Assembly (NCBI GenBank): GCA_903904755.1
Contig: CAIVDV010000015.1
Coordinates: 62,001 to 126,000 of the forward strand
Origin: an uncultured Acidobacteriaceae bacterium
GTDB lineage: Bacteria; Acidobacteriota; Terriglobia; Terriglobales; Acidobacteriaceae
Direction: 5' to 3'
DNA: 64,000 nucleotides
The notes beneath the pieces are model-generated. The model searched no databases and was not told the DNA's origin. It saw only the letters and a program-made list of their open reading frames with translations. Position numbers and translations under genes: made by a program. Shown one piece after another: positions 47,986 through 57,037 of the stretch. The first letter of the stretch is position 1. Each line of letters opens with the position of its first letter.

Positions 47986-48314
47986 GCCCCGCAACCCGCC
48001 CGTTTCCCACCACCGTACCCCGGCCGATCGCCACCTCTGGCGGTCATCCGGGGTACACAAATCAGGTCTGAAACACTCCCTTAACACCGTCATTCCCCGA
48101 TTGTGAATTGCTCGTGATTTCCCGCTCAGGAACAGGCCTTCCTCGTTGGGAAAACTGGCACCCTCCCGTCTCATACCCAGAGCGCTCAGAAGGCTCGGTC
48201 CGCTGCGGGTCGAGTGAATTTGAAGTCACGGCCACATGCTCTAGCGGCCATTTCCGGGACTGCAATGCAACAGCCCCCCCCGCGATAGCTTGCAGAACCA
48301 TGGAGCACAAAATA
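47986..48314. other. Gene-free spacer with a two-part hairpin
   Basis: About 330 bp without a credible gene. A long hairpin at 48015-48056 has a perfect outer stem (48015-48023 with 48048-48056) and a perfect-but-one inner stem (48026-48033 with 48038-48045). There is no T-run, but its place 30 bp after the giant lipoprotein stop suggests transcription termination or mRNA end protection. Confidence 0.55.
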
Positions 48315-50042
48315 GTGAAGAATCTTGTCAGAGCTCTGCTCATCCCAGCCATCGTCCTCTGCGCCCTGTCGAGTGCTCATGCACAGACCACGAAGTTCAA
48401 CGCAGTTGGCTCGTCGGCTATGTTCCTGGAACTTGGTGAAGCGGCCTACACCGCCAATTACAGCACCGTGGCCAATGCCGCCCCCGCCTGCGTCTGGTCT
48501 GGCGCCGGCGCCAAAGCCACTGACACCAGCACCGGCACCTCGCTGACCGACTCCGGTAATGCGTTTGTCGTTTGGGTTCCCGCAATCTCCGGCAACATCC
48601 TCGGCTCCACCGGCAAGGTCCTCGGGCACACCTACTATGCCTGCTCCGACGCGACCCAGCCCACCCCCACCAAGGTCTATGGCTATCTCCAGACAGACTC
48701 GGTGGTCGGCAACCGCTGCTTCTTCAACGCCATCAACTCGGCCTCGTGCACCCTCAGCTACCCCAGCACGACGCCCACCAACGCCAACCTGATTGCCACT
48801 GCCAAGAACCTCATCGTTGAGGTTCCGCTTCCGCCCTCAGTTGCCGCTACCCTGAACGGCCTGCCGAACGCGGCCGGCACCGACATCCGTCCTGAAGATG
48901 CCGAGTTTGCCACCACCCGCGCGCTCACCCCTTGCGGCGCCACCGAGTACACTTCCGGCGGCACCACCTACTCCATCGCACCGTTCCTCGGCCTCGGCTA
49001 CAACCCTGGCGACAAGATCCACGATGGTTTCGGCGCTGGCAAGAGCTTCAACGTCATCCCCTTCACCCTGTCGGCGTCCTACAACGTGCAGTCGGTCGGC
49101 ATTGACCCCATGATTGTCGCCATCAACAGCACTGACGCTGTCGGCACCGGCCTGAACGATACCCACATCACCTCCATCAGCAGGCTCCAGCTTGCCCAGT
49201 TCCTCGACGGTTCGGTCGGCTCCTCCGCCGCTCTGATTCCCGTGGGCATCGCGAACGTGGATCAGCCCGTCACCACCATCATTCGCGAGCCGCTCTCTGG
49301 CACCTACAACACCATGGAGTACAACGTTCCCGCCTCCCGGATGCTGCAGACCTCCCAGGATGTGGGCGTTCTCCAGCCCGCAGCCCAGCAGAACTGCTCC
49401 GGCAGCTCGGTTGGTTCCTACTCCCTCAACGCACCGGCGCAGGGTGAAGGCACCCGTATCCGCGCGATCGGCACAGGCCAGGAAATCAGCAAGATTCTCG
49501 CCACCAACGACTCGCTCGGTTATGCCTTCTGGGGTGTAACCAACTTCGCTGCTGCCGGTTCTTCCACCCGCTATCTCGCTGTGGACGGCATCGACCCGCT
49601 TCACGCCAGCTACCTTGGTGGTGCCATTCCGACCGCGGCCGGAACCACCTCCGCCACGCTGCTCAGCAACATCACCTTCTACAACCTCAAGAACGGCACC
49701 TACCCCATCTGGTCGATGGTTCGTCTTGTCACGGCAGACCCTGTCTCCGCAGCCAACGCCAAGATTCTGGCAATTGGTGCGGCCAAGTACTCCTCCCCAT
49801 CCACCAGCCCGGACTTCGTCTCCTACTACAACACCCTGGGTGCAGTGAACGTTCATGTTGTCCGTTCGCACTTCACGCCCCCCGGAATCAACTTCACCGC
49901 GACGCCTGCCAATGGCTTCTGCTCAGCTGCTGAAGTCGGCGGCGACGTAGGCGGCGTGATCATCCCCAACGTTCAGAACTTTGAAACCGCGTATTGCACC
50001 GACACCACCAGCACCACCGGCGTCACTGGCCGCCGCTACTAA
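48315..50042 (+). CDS. Secreted phosphate-binding-like (PstS-type) substrate-binding protein
   Basis: About 575 residues with a signal peptide (KNLVRALLIPAIVLCALSSAHA). The mature start FNAVGSSAMFLELGEAAY resembles the ligand-binding start of PstS-type proteins, where the Ser-Ser after Gly contacts phosphate. Later GEGTRIRAIG and DSLGYAFWGVTNFA resemble the second ligand lobe. Several Cys (CVW, YAC, CFF, SCT) suggest disulphides. No ABC permease or ATPase gene is nearby, so it may bind ligand without importing it. I choose GTG 48315 because GGAG lies nine bases upstream and the signal peptide then starts normally; ATG 48300 is in frame. A strong terminator follows. The family call is by eye and moderate. 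Confidence 0.65.
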   Translation: MKNLVRALLIPAIVLCALSSAHAQTTKFNAVGSSAMFLELGEAAYTANYSTVANAAPACVWSGAGAKATDTSTGTSLTDSGNAFVVWVPAISGNILGSTGKVLGHTYYACSDATQPTPTKVYGYLQTDSVVGNRCFFNAINSASCTLSYPSTTPTNANLIATAKNLIVEVPLPPSVAATLNGLPNAAGTDIRPEDAEFATTRALTPCGATEYTSGGTTYSIAPFLGLGYNPGDKIHDGFGAGKSFNVIPFTLSASYNVQSVGIDPMIVAINSTDAVGTGLNDTHITSISRLQLAQFLDGSVGSSAALIPVGIANVDQPVTTIIREPLSGTYNTMEYNVPASRMLQTSQDVGVLQPAAQQNCSGSSVGSYSLNAPAQGEGTRIRAIGTGQEISKILATNDSLGYAFWGVTNFAAAGSSTRYLAVDGIDPLHASYLGGAIPTAAGTTSATLLSNITFYNLKNGTYPIWSMVRLVTADPVSAANAKILAIGAAKYSSPSTSPDFVSYYNTLGAVNVHVVRSHFTPPGINFTATPANGFCSAAEVGGDVGGVIIPNVQNFETAYCTDTTSTTGVTGRRY

Positions 50043-50067
50043 CCTGTTCCTGAAACCCGGAACTCCT

Positions 50068-50110
50068 GGGCAGATGCGGGAAAAACATTCCGCATCTGCC
50101 CATTTCTCTT
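50068..50110 (+). terminator. Rho-independent terminator
   Basis: A perfect 12-bp stem (50068-50079 with 50090-50101), a 10-base loop and a T-rich tail, 26 bp after the substrate-binding protein gene. Confidence 0.85.
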
Positions 50111-50167
50111 CCCAATATCCAAGTGCCATTTCCTATCTTCCAAGACAAACCCACCGGAGTCGGTTGC

Positions 50168-51166
50168 ATGTATCGCTTCACCCTATCGTTGTTCGCAGTC
50201 TTCCTCGTCAGCCTGGTTTCTCTCTCCGCCCAGGTGCCCGCCCCCGTTGCGCCCGCCTCTGCCCCAACCCAGCCCGCAGGAGCCGCGTCTCTTGCCTGGG
50301 GCCATGAGAACTGGGGTGCCCTACCCCTCGCCGCCAGCGGATTGAACACCTCCAGATACGTCGCCCTGGTCCTGAGCAAACACGACGAAGCCAACTACAC
50401 CCGCGAAATCGTCCGCCTGCAGTGGCGCGCCGCCGATCCCGTCGATATCTACATCCTGCTGCCGCACAACGTCACCCGCCCCGCAGCCATCGTCTATCTC
50501 TACGACTATCGCTTTGACTCCGACCGATTCCGCGACGATGCCTGGTGCACCCGGGCCACCAAGGACGGCGTGGCTGCTATCGGCTTCACCACCGCCCTTT
50601 CCCTGGAGCGCACGCGCAATCGCCCACTGAAGGAATGGTTCGTCTCAGAACTTCAGGAAGCCCTGGGCACCACCACGCACGACGTGCAGATGATCTTGAA
50701 TTACCTCTCCTCCCGCGGTGACATTGACCTGGGCAGAATCGGCATCTTTGGCCAGGGCGCAGGTGGCGCCGTGGCCCTGCTCGCCGCCGACGTAGACCCC
50801 CGCATCCAGGCTATTGACCTGCTCAATCCCTGGGGCGACTGGCCCGATTGGCTCAAATACTCCCGCCAAATCCCCGACGAAGAGCGCCCAGACTATCTCA
50901 CCCCCGAGTTTCTTGGCCGGGTCAAGAATCTTGACCCGCTGCTCTCCATCCCCCGGCTCACCACCCGCCACCTGCGCATCCAGCAGGTCCTGGACGACAC
51001 CGTCACTCCGTCCCAGGCCAGAGACAAGATCGCCGCCGCCGTCCGCGCGCCCCAGCTCCTCGCCCGCTTCAACGACACCGCAGCCCACGCGGCAAGCTGG
51101 CGCAAGTCCGGCCTCTCCGGCTGGCTCATCGAGCAGCTCACAGCCACGCAGCAACCCAAACCCTGA
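50168..51166 (+). CDS. Exported alpha/beta-hydrolase-fold protein lacking the usual nucleophile
   Basis: A 332-residue protein with a signal peptide (MYRFTLSLFAVFLVSLVSLSA). The fold is recognisable: VDIYILLPHNVTRPAAIVYLY (strand and oxyanion region), GRIGIFGQGAGGAVALL at the nucleophile elbow, and LDDTVTP toward the acid position. The elbow reads G-Q-G-A-G where hydrolases have G-x-S-x-G, so the catalytic Ser is missing and the protein may bind and not cleave. It stands alone between terminators. ATG 50168 fits the signal peptide; the open frame 15 codons upstream is leader. Confidence 0.75.
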   Translation: MYRFTLSLFAVFLVSLVSLSAQVPAPVAPASAPTQPAGAASLAWGHENWGALPLAASGLNTSRYVALVLSKHDEANYTREIVRLQWRAADPVDIYILLPHNVTRPAAIVYLYDYRFDSDRFRDDAWCTRATKDGVAAIGFTTALSLERTRNRPLKEWFVSELQEALGTTTHDVQMILNYLSSRGDIDLGRIGIFGQGAGGAVALLAADVDPRIQAIDLLNPWGDWPDWLKYSRQIPDEERPDYLTPEFLGRVKNLDPLLSIPRLTTRHLRIQQVLDDTVTPSQARDKIAAAVRAPQLLARFNDTAAHAASWRKSGLSGWLIEQLTATQQPKP

Positions 51167-51261
51167 AGCGAACCTGGGAGAGGTTCAAATCGACCGGCAC
51201 CCGCTGAGAGTCACTTCCATGCCATTCATGAAAAACAACACTTTGACTCCATTTGACTGAC

Positions 51262-52167
51262 CTATTTGCCGCCGAAGATGCGGCTGAGCCAGTGGCCGAA
51301 GCGGGCCATGGCACCGGGCTTTTTGGCGGCTGGGGCCGGAGTCGGCGGGGGTGCTGGCGCTGCATCCGGCGCGGCATTGTGGCTCAGCGTGGCGGAGAGC
51401 TGGGCGTGCGGTTCGCCCACACTCACGGCATTTGCCGGAGGCTGGGGCACGGGAGCTAGCCCGGCGGCGACAGCTTCGGGGAACGGATTCGGCTCATCGG
51501 GTTTGGGCGGGGGCGGGCAACCGCAGGACTCCGAGGCGTGGTCGATGACCTCGCGCAGGCTGCCATGCTGGAAGATGACGCGCTGCCCCGGCTGGACGGA
51601 GTAGGCCCCGCCCTCAAAAACGCTGGAGACGACGACCGTTGCCGGGTGGTCGCCGTGGTTGTCCACGCAGGTGTCTCCGTGATCGGCCAGGCGCACGTCC
51701 ACGCTGGCCACGCCGGGGCCGCTGATTGCGATGCGAAAGTCCGGAGTCAGGATGAGGTCGGCGTTGCGGCCGGTCTGGTAGCGGGCCTCCAGCGCGCCGC
51801 GCGAGAGCGACAGCATCAGGCCGGAAAGATCCTCCGTTCGCGGGTTGGCGGCGGCCAGGGCGACGGTGGTCGTGGGGCACAGGTGGAGCTCGCCGCGATG
51901 GGTAAGCTGCACCCGGGTGGAGTGCGCGCCGGCCGTAACCTCCCCGCTGCTGGCCAGGATGGCTTTGCCGCCCTCGACCTCAATTTGCCCCTTCACCTTG
52001 TCTGCCGCCATGGGGTCCGGTCCGCCAAACGGGACGAAGGCGATGGGCGCAAGATCCTGTGCGGCCTGGGGCGCGGAAGCAGCGGCCGGAGCCTGGGCCT
52101 GCGCACCGATGGACAGCGCAATCCCTGCCACAGTCAGAAGTACGGATTGGCCGAGCCGACGCGCCAT
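51262..52167 (-). CDS. Exported FecR-like domain protein
   Basis: A 301-residue protein with a signal peptide (VLLTVAGIALSIGAQAQA). The central part resembles FecR-type beta domains: KAILASSGEVTAGAHSTRVQL, LHLCPTTTVALA, LSLSRGALEARYQTG, TPDFRIAISGPGVASVDVRL. The C terminus is Pro/Ala-rich and ends with a basic amphipathic stretch (MARFGHWLSRIFGGK). In other bacteria FecR domains sense or relay surface signals to ECF sigma factors, but no sigma gene is next to it. It begins eight bases after the trpG stop with an AAGGA ribosome-binding site, so it is co-transcribed with trpG for no obvious functional reason. Confidence 0.75.
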   Translation of the reverse strand: MARRLGQSVLLTVAGIALSIGAQAQAPAAASAPQAAQDLAPIAFVPFGGPDPMAADKVKGQIEVEGGKAILASSGEVTAGAHSTRVQLTHRGELHLCPTTTVALAAANPRTEDLSGLMLSLSRGALEARYQTGRNADLILTPDFRIAISGPGVASVDVRLADHGDTCVDNHGDHPATVVVSSVFEGGAYSVQPGQRVIFQHGSLREVIDHASESCGCPPPPKPDEPNPFPEAVAAGLAPVPQPPANAVSVGEPHAQLSATLSHNAAPDAAPAPPPTPAPAAKKPGAMARFGHWLSRIFGGK

Positions 52168-52175
52168 GGGGTTCC

Positions 52176-52751
<576 letters not shown>

Positions 52752-52797
52752 GATGGATTGAGTGTACCGTGCGGGCTGGCGTGGTGCGACGGGCCGG

Positions 52798-53901
52798 TTA
52801 CGCGCCTGCCAGCAGTTGGGACTCCCCGGCGAAGTATTTTCGGCGCATCCAGAAGGCGACATTGACCAGGCCGATGAGGGCGGGAACCTCAATGAGCGGG
52901 CCGACGACGCCGACGAAAGCCTCGCCGGAGTTGAGTCCGAAGACCGCGACGGCGACGGCAATGGCGAGCTCAAAGTTGTTGCCGGCGGCCGTGAAGGAGA
53001 GCGTTGCCGACTGCGCGTAGTTGGCGCCGAGCCGCTTGCCCATCCAGAAGCTGACCAGGAACATGATGAGGAAGTAGACGACCAGCGGGCCGGCAATGCG
53101 CAGCACGTCGAGCGGCAGGCGCACGATGAGGTCGCCCTTGAGCGAGAACATGACCAGGATGGTGAACAGCAGCGCCACCAGCGTCAGCGGGCTGATGCGC
53201 AGGATGAAGCGAGTGCGATACCAGGGCTCGCCCTTGAGGCGAATCAGCGTATAGCGGGTGAGGAAGCCGGCAACAAAGGGAATGCCGAGATAGATGGCAA
53301 CGCTTTTGGCGATTTGCGCGATGCTGACATCGACAATGCCGCCCTGCAGGCCAAACCAGCGCGGCAGCACTGTGATGAAGACCCACGCGTAGAGGCTGTA
53401 AAAGAGAACCTGAAAGACGCTGTTGATGGCCACCAAACCGGCGACGTAGTCTGTGTCGCCATCGGCCAGTTCGTTCCACACCAGAACCATGGCAATGCAG
53501 CGGGCGATGCCGATGAGGATGAGCCCGCGCATATAAGCGGGCTCGCCGCGCAGGAAGAGGACGGCGAGGGCAAACATCAGCGCCGGGCCGATAATCCAGT
53601 TCTGCACCAGCGAGAGGCCGAGGACGCGCTTGTTGCGGAAGACTTCGCCGAGCTTTTCATAGCGGACCTTGGCCAGCGGCGGAAACATCATGATGATGAG
53701 GCCGATGGCGATGGGAATGTTGGTGGTGCCGCTTTGGAAGCGGTTCACAAGGCCGGCCGAGCCGGGGACGAAGTGGCCCAGGGCAACGCCAAGGGCCATG
53801 GCCAGGAAGATCCAGATCGTGAGAAAGCGGTCAAGGAAGGAGAGGCGCTTGCGTTGGGCGGGTGCGCAGTTCTGTGCCTGCGTGAAGGGTCGGGTTGCCA
53901 T
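52798..53901 (-). CDS. acr3: Arsenite efflux permease, ACR3 family
   Basis: A 367-residue, ten-helix inner-membrane carrier that exports arsenite. Family marks include [32 protein letters not shown] with the conserved thiolate Cys in helix 4, VAGFLTR and [17 protein letters not shown]. It begins two bases after the arsR stop and has GAGG upstream, so arsR and acr3 form one operon, self-controlled through ArsR. The divergent arsM-arsC genes are expected to respond to the same regulator. Confidence 0.95.
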   Translation of the reverse strand: MATRPFTQAQNCAPAQRKRLSFLDRFLTIWIFLAMALGVALGHFVPGSAGLVNRFQSGTTNIPIAIGLIIMMFPPLAKVRYEKLGEVFRNKRVLGLSLVQNWIIGPALMFALAVLFLRGEPAYMRGLILIGIARCIAMVLVWNELADGDTDYVAGLVAINSVFQVLFYSLYAWVFITVLPRWFGLQGGIVDVSIAQIAKSVAIYLGIPFVAGFLTRYTLIRLKGEPWYRTRFILRISPLTLVALLFTILVMFSLKGDLIVRLPLDVLRIAGPLVVYFLIMFLVSFWMGKRLGANYAQSATLSFTAAGNNFELAIAVAVAVFGLNSGEAFVGVVGPLIEVPALIGLVNVAFWMRRKYFAGESQLLAGA

Positions 53902-53903
53902 GA

Positions 53904-54335
53904 CTAATTGACCTCGATGGTGCTGCCGCAATCGGAAGTGCAGCCGACAGGGATGGGTTTTGGAGCGCCCGCCAGCGCGTTGAAGCGGGCTGGCGAGCAG
54001 CAGGCTTTGTTGAGCCGGGCACGGTCTGCCTGCATGGCTCGCTCGTCCTTCAGCCAGTCGAGGGTTTGCCGCAGAACCTGGGCGGCACCGATGTTTGGCG
54101 GCATCACGATGCGATAGTGCATCCACTTCCCTTCGCGGCGAGCCTGGACGATTCCGGCGCGGCGAAGGTAGGCAAGATGTCGCGAGATTTTTGGCTGCCC
54201 CTGCTGCAGAATCTCCACAAAATAGCAGACGCAAATTTCCTGGTCGCCCATGAGATTGAGCAGGCGCAGGCGCGTCTGGTCGCCCAGCGCCTGGAAAAAC
54301 AATTCCATGTCAAATGATTTGCTTCGCCCGGTCAT
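53904..54335 (-). CDS. arsR: ArsR-family arsenic-responsive repressor
   Basis: A 143-residue winged-helix repressor. The DNA-binding helices ([21 protein letters not shown]) are clear, and the arsenite-sensing site is seen as [11 protein letters not shown], with the CxC pair of classical ArsR. More Cys lie in the C terminus (ACCSP, CTSDCGS) and could be a further metal site. Binding of As(III) should release it from DNA and induce both the acr3 side and the arsM side. The predicted transcription start coincides with ATG 54335, implying a leaderless mRNA. Confidence 0.93.
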   Translation of the reverse strand: MTGRSKSFDMELFFQALGDQTRLRLLNLMGDQEICVCYFVEILQQGQPKISRHLAYLRRAGIVQARREGKWMHYRIVMPPNIGAAQVLRQTLDWLKDERAMQADRARLNKACCSPARFNALAGAPKPIPVGCTSDCGSTIEVN

Positions 54336-54341
54336 GCTTTA

Positions 54342-54395
54342 CTTATACGCATTGACGAATATATTGGCAAGGCATATAGTTGGCTTTGCGAATAT
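54342..54395. promoter_or_regulatory. Divergent ars promoters and candidate ArsR sites
   Basis: Plus strand: TTGACG (54352-54357), 17-bp spacer, TATAGT (54375-54380) drives arsM. Minus strand: TTGCCA (54370-54365), 17-bp spacer, TATAAG (54347-54342) drives arsR. Two direct repeats, GCATTGACGAATAT (54349-54362) and GCTTTGCGAATAT (54383-54395), flank the plus-strand -35 and the region just after the -10, and are the best candidates for ArsR half-sites. Confidence 0.7.
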
Positions 54396-54412
54396 GTTTT
54401 GAGGTGGCAATC

Positions 54413-55336
54413 ATGGCAACGGAGATTCTCGATTCAGTTCGGACCAAATACGGCGCGGTGGCAGAGAGCACGCTCTCCAGCAACGACGCCGGCGTGAAGG
54501 CGGTTGCCGAGGCCTTTGGGTACACAGCGGAAGAGCTGACGTCGATTCCGGCGGAAGCCAACATGGGCTTATCGTGCGGAAACCCGACGGCGACCGCGCA
54601 CATCCGCGAGGGCGAAGTGGTGGTGGATCTGGGTTCCGGCGGCGGACTGGACGTGTTTCTGGCAGCGCGCATGGTGGGGCCCACTGGGCGTGCAATCGGC
54701 ATTGACATGACTCCGGCGATGCTGGAGCGGGCACGGGTGAATGCGGTTGCCGGCGGATACACCAATGTGGAGTTTTACGAATCAACAATCGACCGCATCC
54801 CGCTGCCCGATGCCTCAGTGGATTGCGTGATTTCCAACTGCGTCGTGAACCTGGCGCCCGACAAGCCGGCGGTCTTCCGCGAAATTGCACGAGTCCTGAA
54901 GCCGGGCGGCCGTGTGGCGCTGAGCGACATTGCCCTCAAGCAGGAATTGCCAGAAGCAATCTCCAGCAGTATCGCGGCCTACGTGGGCTGCATTGCCGGG
55001 GCCATCCGGATTGACGACTACCGCAAGGGGCTGCTGGCAGCGGGCTTTGAGGCAGTCGAAATTGTGGACAGCGGCGCCGACCTGAACGCCTATGCCAAGG
55101 TGGAAAACCAGGCGGGCTGCTGCTCGCCTGCGATGGAAGAGCCGGCACCGGCAGCAAGCCCCTTCCAGGTGGTCAGTTGCTGCACCCCTGCGCCCGCGGC
55201 GGAGACGCTGCACAACGATTTGAAGACGCTGCTCGATCAGTACGACGTGAACGCCGCAGCGGCCAGCGTGAAGGTGTATGCCCTCAAGCCGGGCGGAAGC
55301 GCCCAGAAGTCTTGCTGCGGGCCGTCCTGCTGCTAA
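54413..55336 (+). CDS. arsM: Arsenite methyltransferase
   Basis: A 307-residue SAM-dependent methyltransferase that converts As(III) to methylated, partly volatile species. The SAM motif is [16 protein letters not shown], followed by GIDMTPAML. The arsenite-binding cysteines are in [20 protein letters not shown] and AYVGCIAGA. After the catalytic core is a C-terminal extension of about 100 residues with extra Cys clusters ([20 protein letters not shown]). ATG 54413 follows GAGGTGG. It is the first gene of arsM-arsC-arsC, divergent from arsR. Confidence 0.93.
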   Translation: MATEILDSVRTKYGAVAESTLSSNDAGVKAVAEAFGYTAEELTSIPAEANMGLSCGNPTATAHIREGEVVVDLGSGGGLDVFLAARMVGPTGRAIGIDMTPAMLERARVNAVAGGYTNVEFYESTIDRIPLPDASVDCVISNCVVNLAPDKPAVFREIARVLKPGGRVALSDIALKQELPEAISSSIAAYVGCIAGAIRIDDYRKGLLAAGFEAVEIVDSGADLNAYAKVENQAGCCSPAMEEPAPAASPFQVVSCCTPAPAAETLHNDLKTLLDQYDVNAAAASVKVYALKPGGSAQKSCCGPSCC

Positions 55337-55375
55337 AACCAAGGGTTGCACCACAACTCTTCAAAGGAAAAGTTC

Positions 55376-55870
55376 ATGCCAATGGCTCGTTACAACGTGT
55401 TGTTTCTCTGCACCGGGAACTCTGCGCGCTCCATCATGGCCGAAGCAATCATGAAGCGCAAAGGTTTCCCCACATTTGCAGCCTTCAGCGCCGGCAGCCA
55501 TCCTTCCGGCGCGGTGCGGCCTGAGGCTATTCACCAGATTGAAAAGGCTGGCCTGAGTGGAGCCGATTTCCGGAGCAAGTCCTGGGACGAGTTTTCCCTG
55601 CCGGATGCGCCGCCGTTGCACTTCGTTTTTACCGTGTGCGACAACGCGGCCAACGAGGTATGCCCATTGTGGCCCGGACAACCGATGACGGCGCATTGGG
55701 GCATCTCCGACCCCGCGGCCGTAAAAGGTTCGCCCGAAGAGATTGAGCGGGCTTTCTTCAAGGCTTTTGCCGCGCTCGATCGGCGCATCAGCCTCTTCCT
55801 GTGTCTGCCGCTGGCAACGCTGGATTCTTTTGCCCTGCAGCGCGAACTCGACAACATTGGAAAGCAGTGA
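55376..55870 (+). CDS. arsC: Low-molecular-weight phosphatase-type arsenate reductase
   Basis: A 164-residue protein of the LMW tyrosine-phosphatase fold. The P-loop is FLCTGNSARS (Cys12), followed by FSAGSHPSG, and FVFTVCDNAANEVCPLWPGQP supplies the extra Cys used by arsenate reductases. The WGISDPAAVKGSPEEI segment is typical of the ars-operon version. It reduces arsenate to arsenite in the cytoplasm so that Acr3 can export it or ArsM methylate it. AAAGGA precedes ATG 55376. It lies 39 bp after arsM. Confidence 0.92.
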   Translation: MPMARYNVLFLCTGNSARSIMAEAIMKRKGFPTFAAFSAGSHPSGAVRPEAIHQIEKAGLSGADFRSKSWDEFSLPDAPPLHFVFTVCDNAANEVCPLWPGQPMTAHWGISDPAAVKGSPEEIERAFFKAFAALDRRISLFLCLPLATLDSFALQRELDNIGKQ

Positions 55871-55886
55871 ACCGGAGAAGAAACCC

Positions 55887-56288
55887 ATGACCAAAGTGAT
55901 TTTTGCGTGCATCCACAACGCCGGCCGCTCGCAGATGGCGGCGGCATTTTTCAACCAGTTGGCCGACCCGGCAAAGGCAGTGGCCGTTTCCGCTGGAACC
56001 GATCCTGGGTTGCGCGTGCATCCTGAGGTGCTGGCAGCGATGGGCGAACTTGGCATTGACCTGAGCCACGCAAAACCCCAGAAGCTGACCGAGGAACTGG
56101 CGCGTGATGCGCAACTGCTGCTGACCATGGGCTGCGGGGACAAGTGCCCGTATGTACCGGGGCTGCGGATTGAGGACTGGCCGCTGCAGGACCCGAAAGG
56201 GCAGAGTGTTGAGCAGGTGCGGCTCATCCGCGACGACATCCGCAACCGTGTGCTGGCGCTGCTGGAGCGGGAAGGACTGGGCCTGTAA
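55887..56288 (+). CDS. arsC: Second arsenate reductase, thioredoxin-coupled LMW-phosphatase type
   Basis: A 133-residue relative of the preceding reductase with P-loop ACIHNAGRS (Cys8), VSAGTDPG, and the redox cysteines in TMGCGDKCPY followed by EDWPLQDPKG, matching the ArsC subgroup recycled by thioredoxin. It starts 16 bp after the first arsC with GGAG before ATG 55887. Two different arsenate reductases in one operon are common in soil bacteria and may differ in redox partner. Confidence 0.92.
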   Translation: MTKVIFACIHNAGRSQMAAAFFNQLADPAKAVAVSAGTDPGLRVHPEVLAAMGELGIDLSHAKPQKLTEELARDAQLLLTMGCGDKCPYVPGLRIEDWPLQDPKGQSVEQVRLIRDDIRNRVLALLEREGLGL

Positions 56289-56402
56289 CCCTGCGGCCAG
56301 GACGGATTGCGTGGGTGCGCGAAACCCGGCTCGTTTACAATAGAAAAAGGGCCAAAACCGAAAATTCCGCCCATCTGTTCACGAGCAAGGAGCACCTTCT
56401 TT

Positions 56403-56963
56403 ATGGCGATTCCCGCCACGCAAATGCGTCCCGGCATGATCATCAAACACAACGAGCAGCTTCACCTGGTTTTCGCTGTGGAACACCGCACGCCGGGCAA
56501 CCTGCGCGCCTTTATCCAGGCCAAGCTGCGCAATGTGCGCACCAACGCGATGTTCGAACACCGCTTCCGCTCCGGCGATGCCATTGAGCGCGTGATTGTG
56601 GACGAAGTGGCGATGGAGTTCCTCTACAACGACGGGGACGACTACTACTTCATGAACCCCGAAAACTACGAGCAGACGGTGCTGAAGGCCTCCACGCTGG
56701 GTGATGCGGTGGAATACCTGACCGCCAACCTGCAGATTCACGTGAGCTACTTTGACGGCGTGGCTGTCGGCATTGACCTGCCTGCGTCGGTGGAGCTTAT
56801 GGTGGTGGAGACCGAGCCGGGTATCAAGAGCGCTACGGCAAGTTCCGTAACCAAGCCTGCCAAGACCGAAACCGGCCTGGTGGTTGCGGTTCCCCCGTTC
56901 ATCAACGAGGGCGAGAAGATCAAGGTGGATACCAGCGAAGGCACCTACCTGAGCCGCGCATAA
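56403..56963 (+). CDS. efp: Translation elongation factor P
   Basis: A 186-residue EF-P with three beta domains, which relieves ribosome stalling at consecutive prolines. Domain I is complete (ATQMRPGMIIKHNEQLHLV). The loop that reaches the peptidyl-transferase centre reads RTPGNLRAF, with Asn33 at the tip where E. coli has a modified Lys and Pseudomonas a rhamnosylated Arg. The end has VVAVPPFINEGEKIKVDTSEGTYLSR, which is standard. No epmA, epmB or earP is nearby. It is 114 bp after arsC, probably with its own promoter, and is followed by a strong terminator. Confidence 0.95.
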   Translation: MAIPATQMRPGMIIKHNEQLHLVFAVEHRTPGNLRAFIQAKLRNVRTNAMFEHRFRSGDAIERVIVDEVAMEFLYNDGDDYYFMNPENYEQTVLKASTLGDAVEYLTANLQIHVSYFDGVAVGIDLPASVELMVVETEPGIKSATASSVTKPAKTETGLVVAVPPFINEGEKIKVDTSEGTYLSRA

Positions 56964-56981
56964 GGCGGGCTCACAGCAATG

Positions 56982-57022
56982 AAAAGCGGCGCATCCTCAT
57001 GGCAGGATGCGCCGCTTTTCTA
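56982..57022. terminator. Bidirectional terminator between efp and vapC
   Basis: A perfect 16-bp stem (56982-56997 with 57004-57019) with a six-base loop; A-run on the left, T-run on the right. It can stop both convergent transcripts. Confidence 0.92.
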
Positions 57023-57037
57023 TTGACAGGAAATTTA

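Noticed and set aside
51175-51215. GGTTCAAATC resembling a tRNA T-arm
   Set aside because: No matching acceptor stem, D-arm or anticodon arm could be folded around it.
52762-53907. 381-codon plus-strand frame opposite acr3
   Set aside because: Very acidic, repetitive translation complementary to a clear ten-helix arsenite permease gene.
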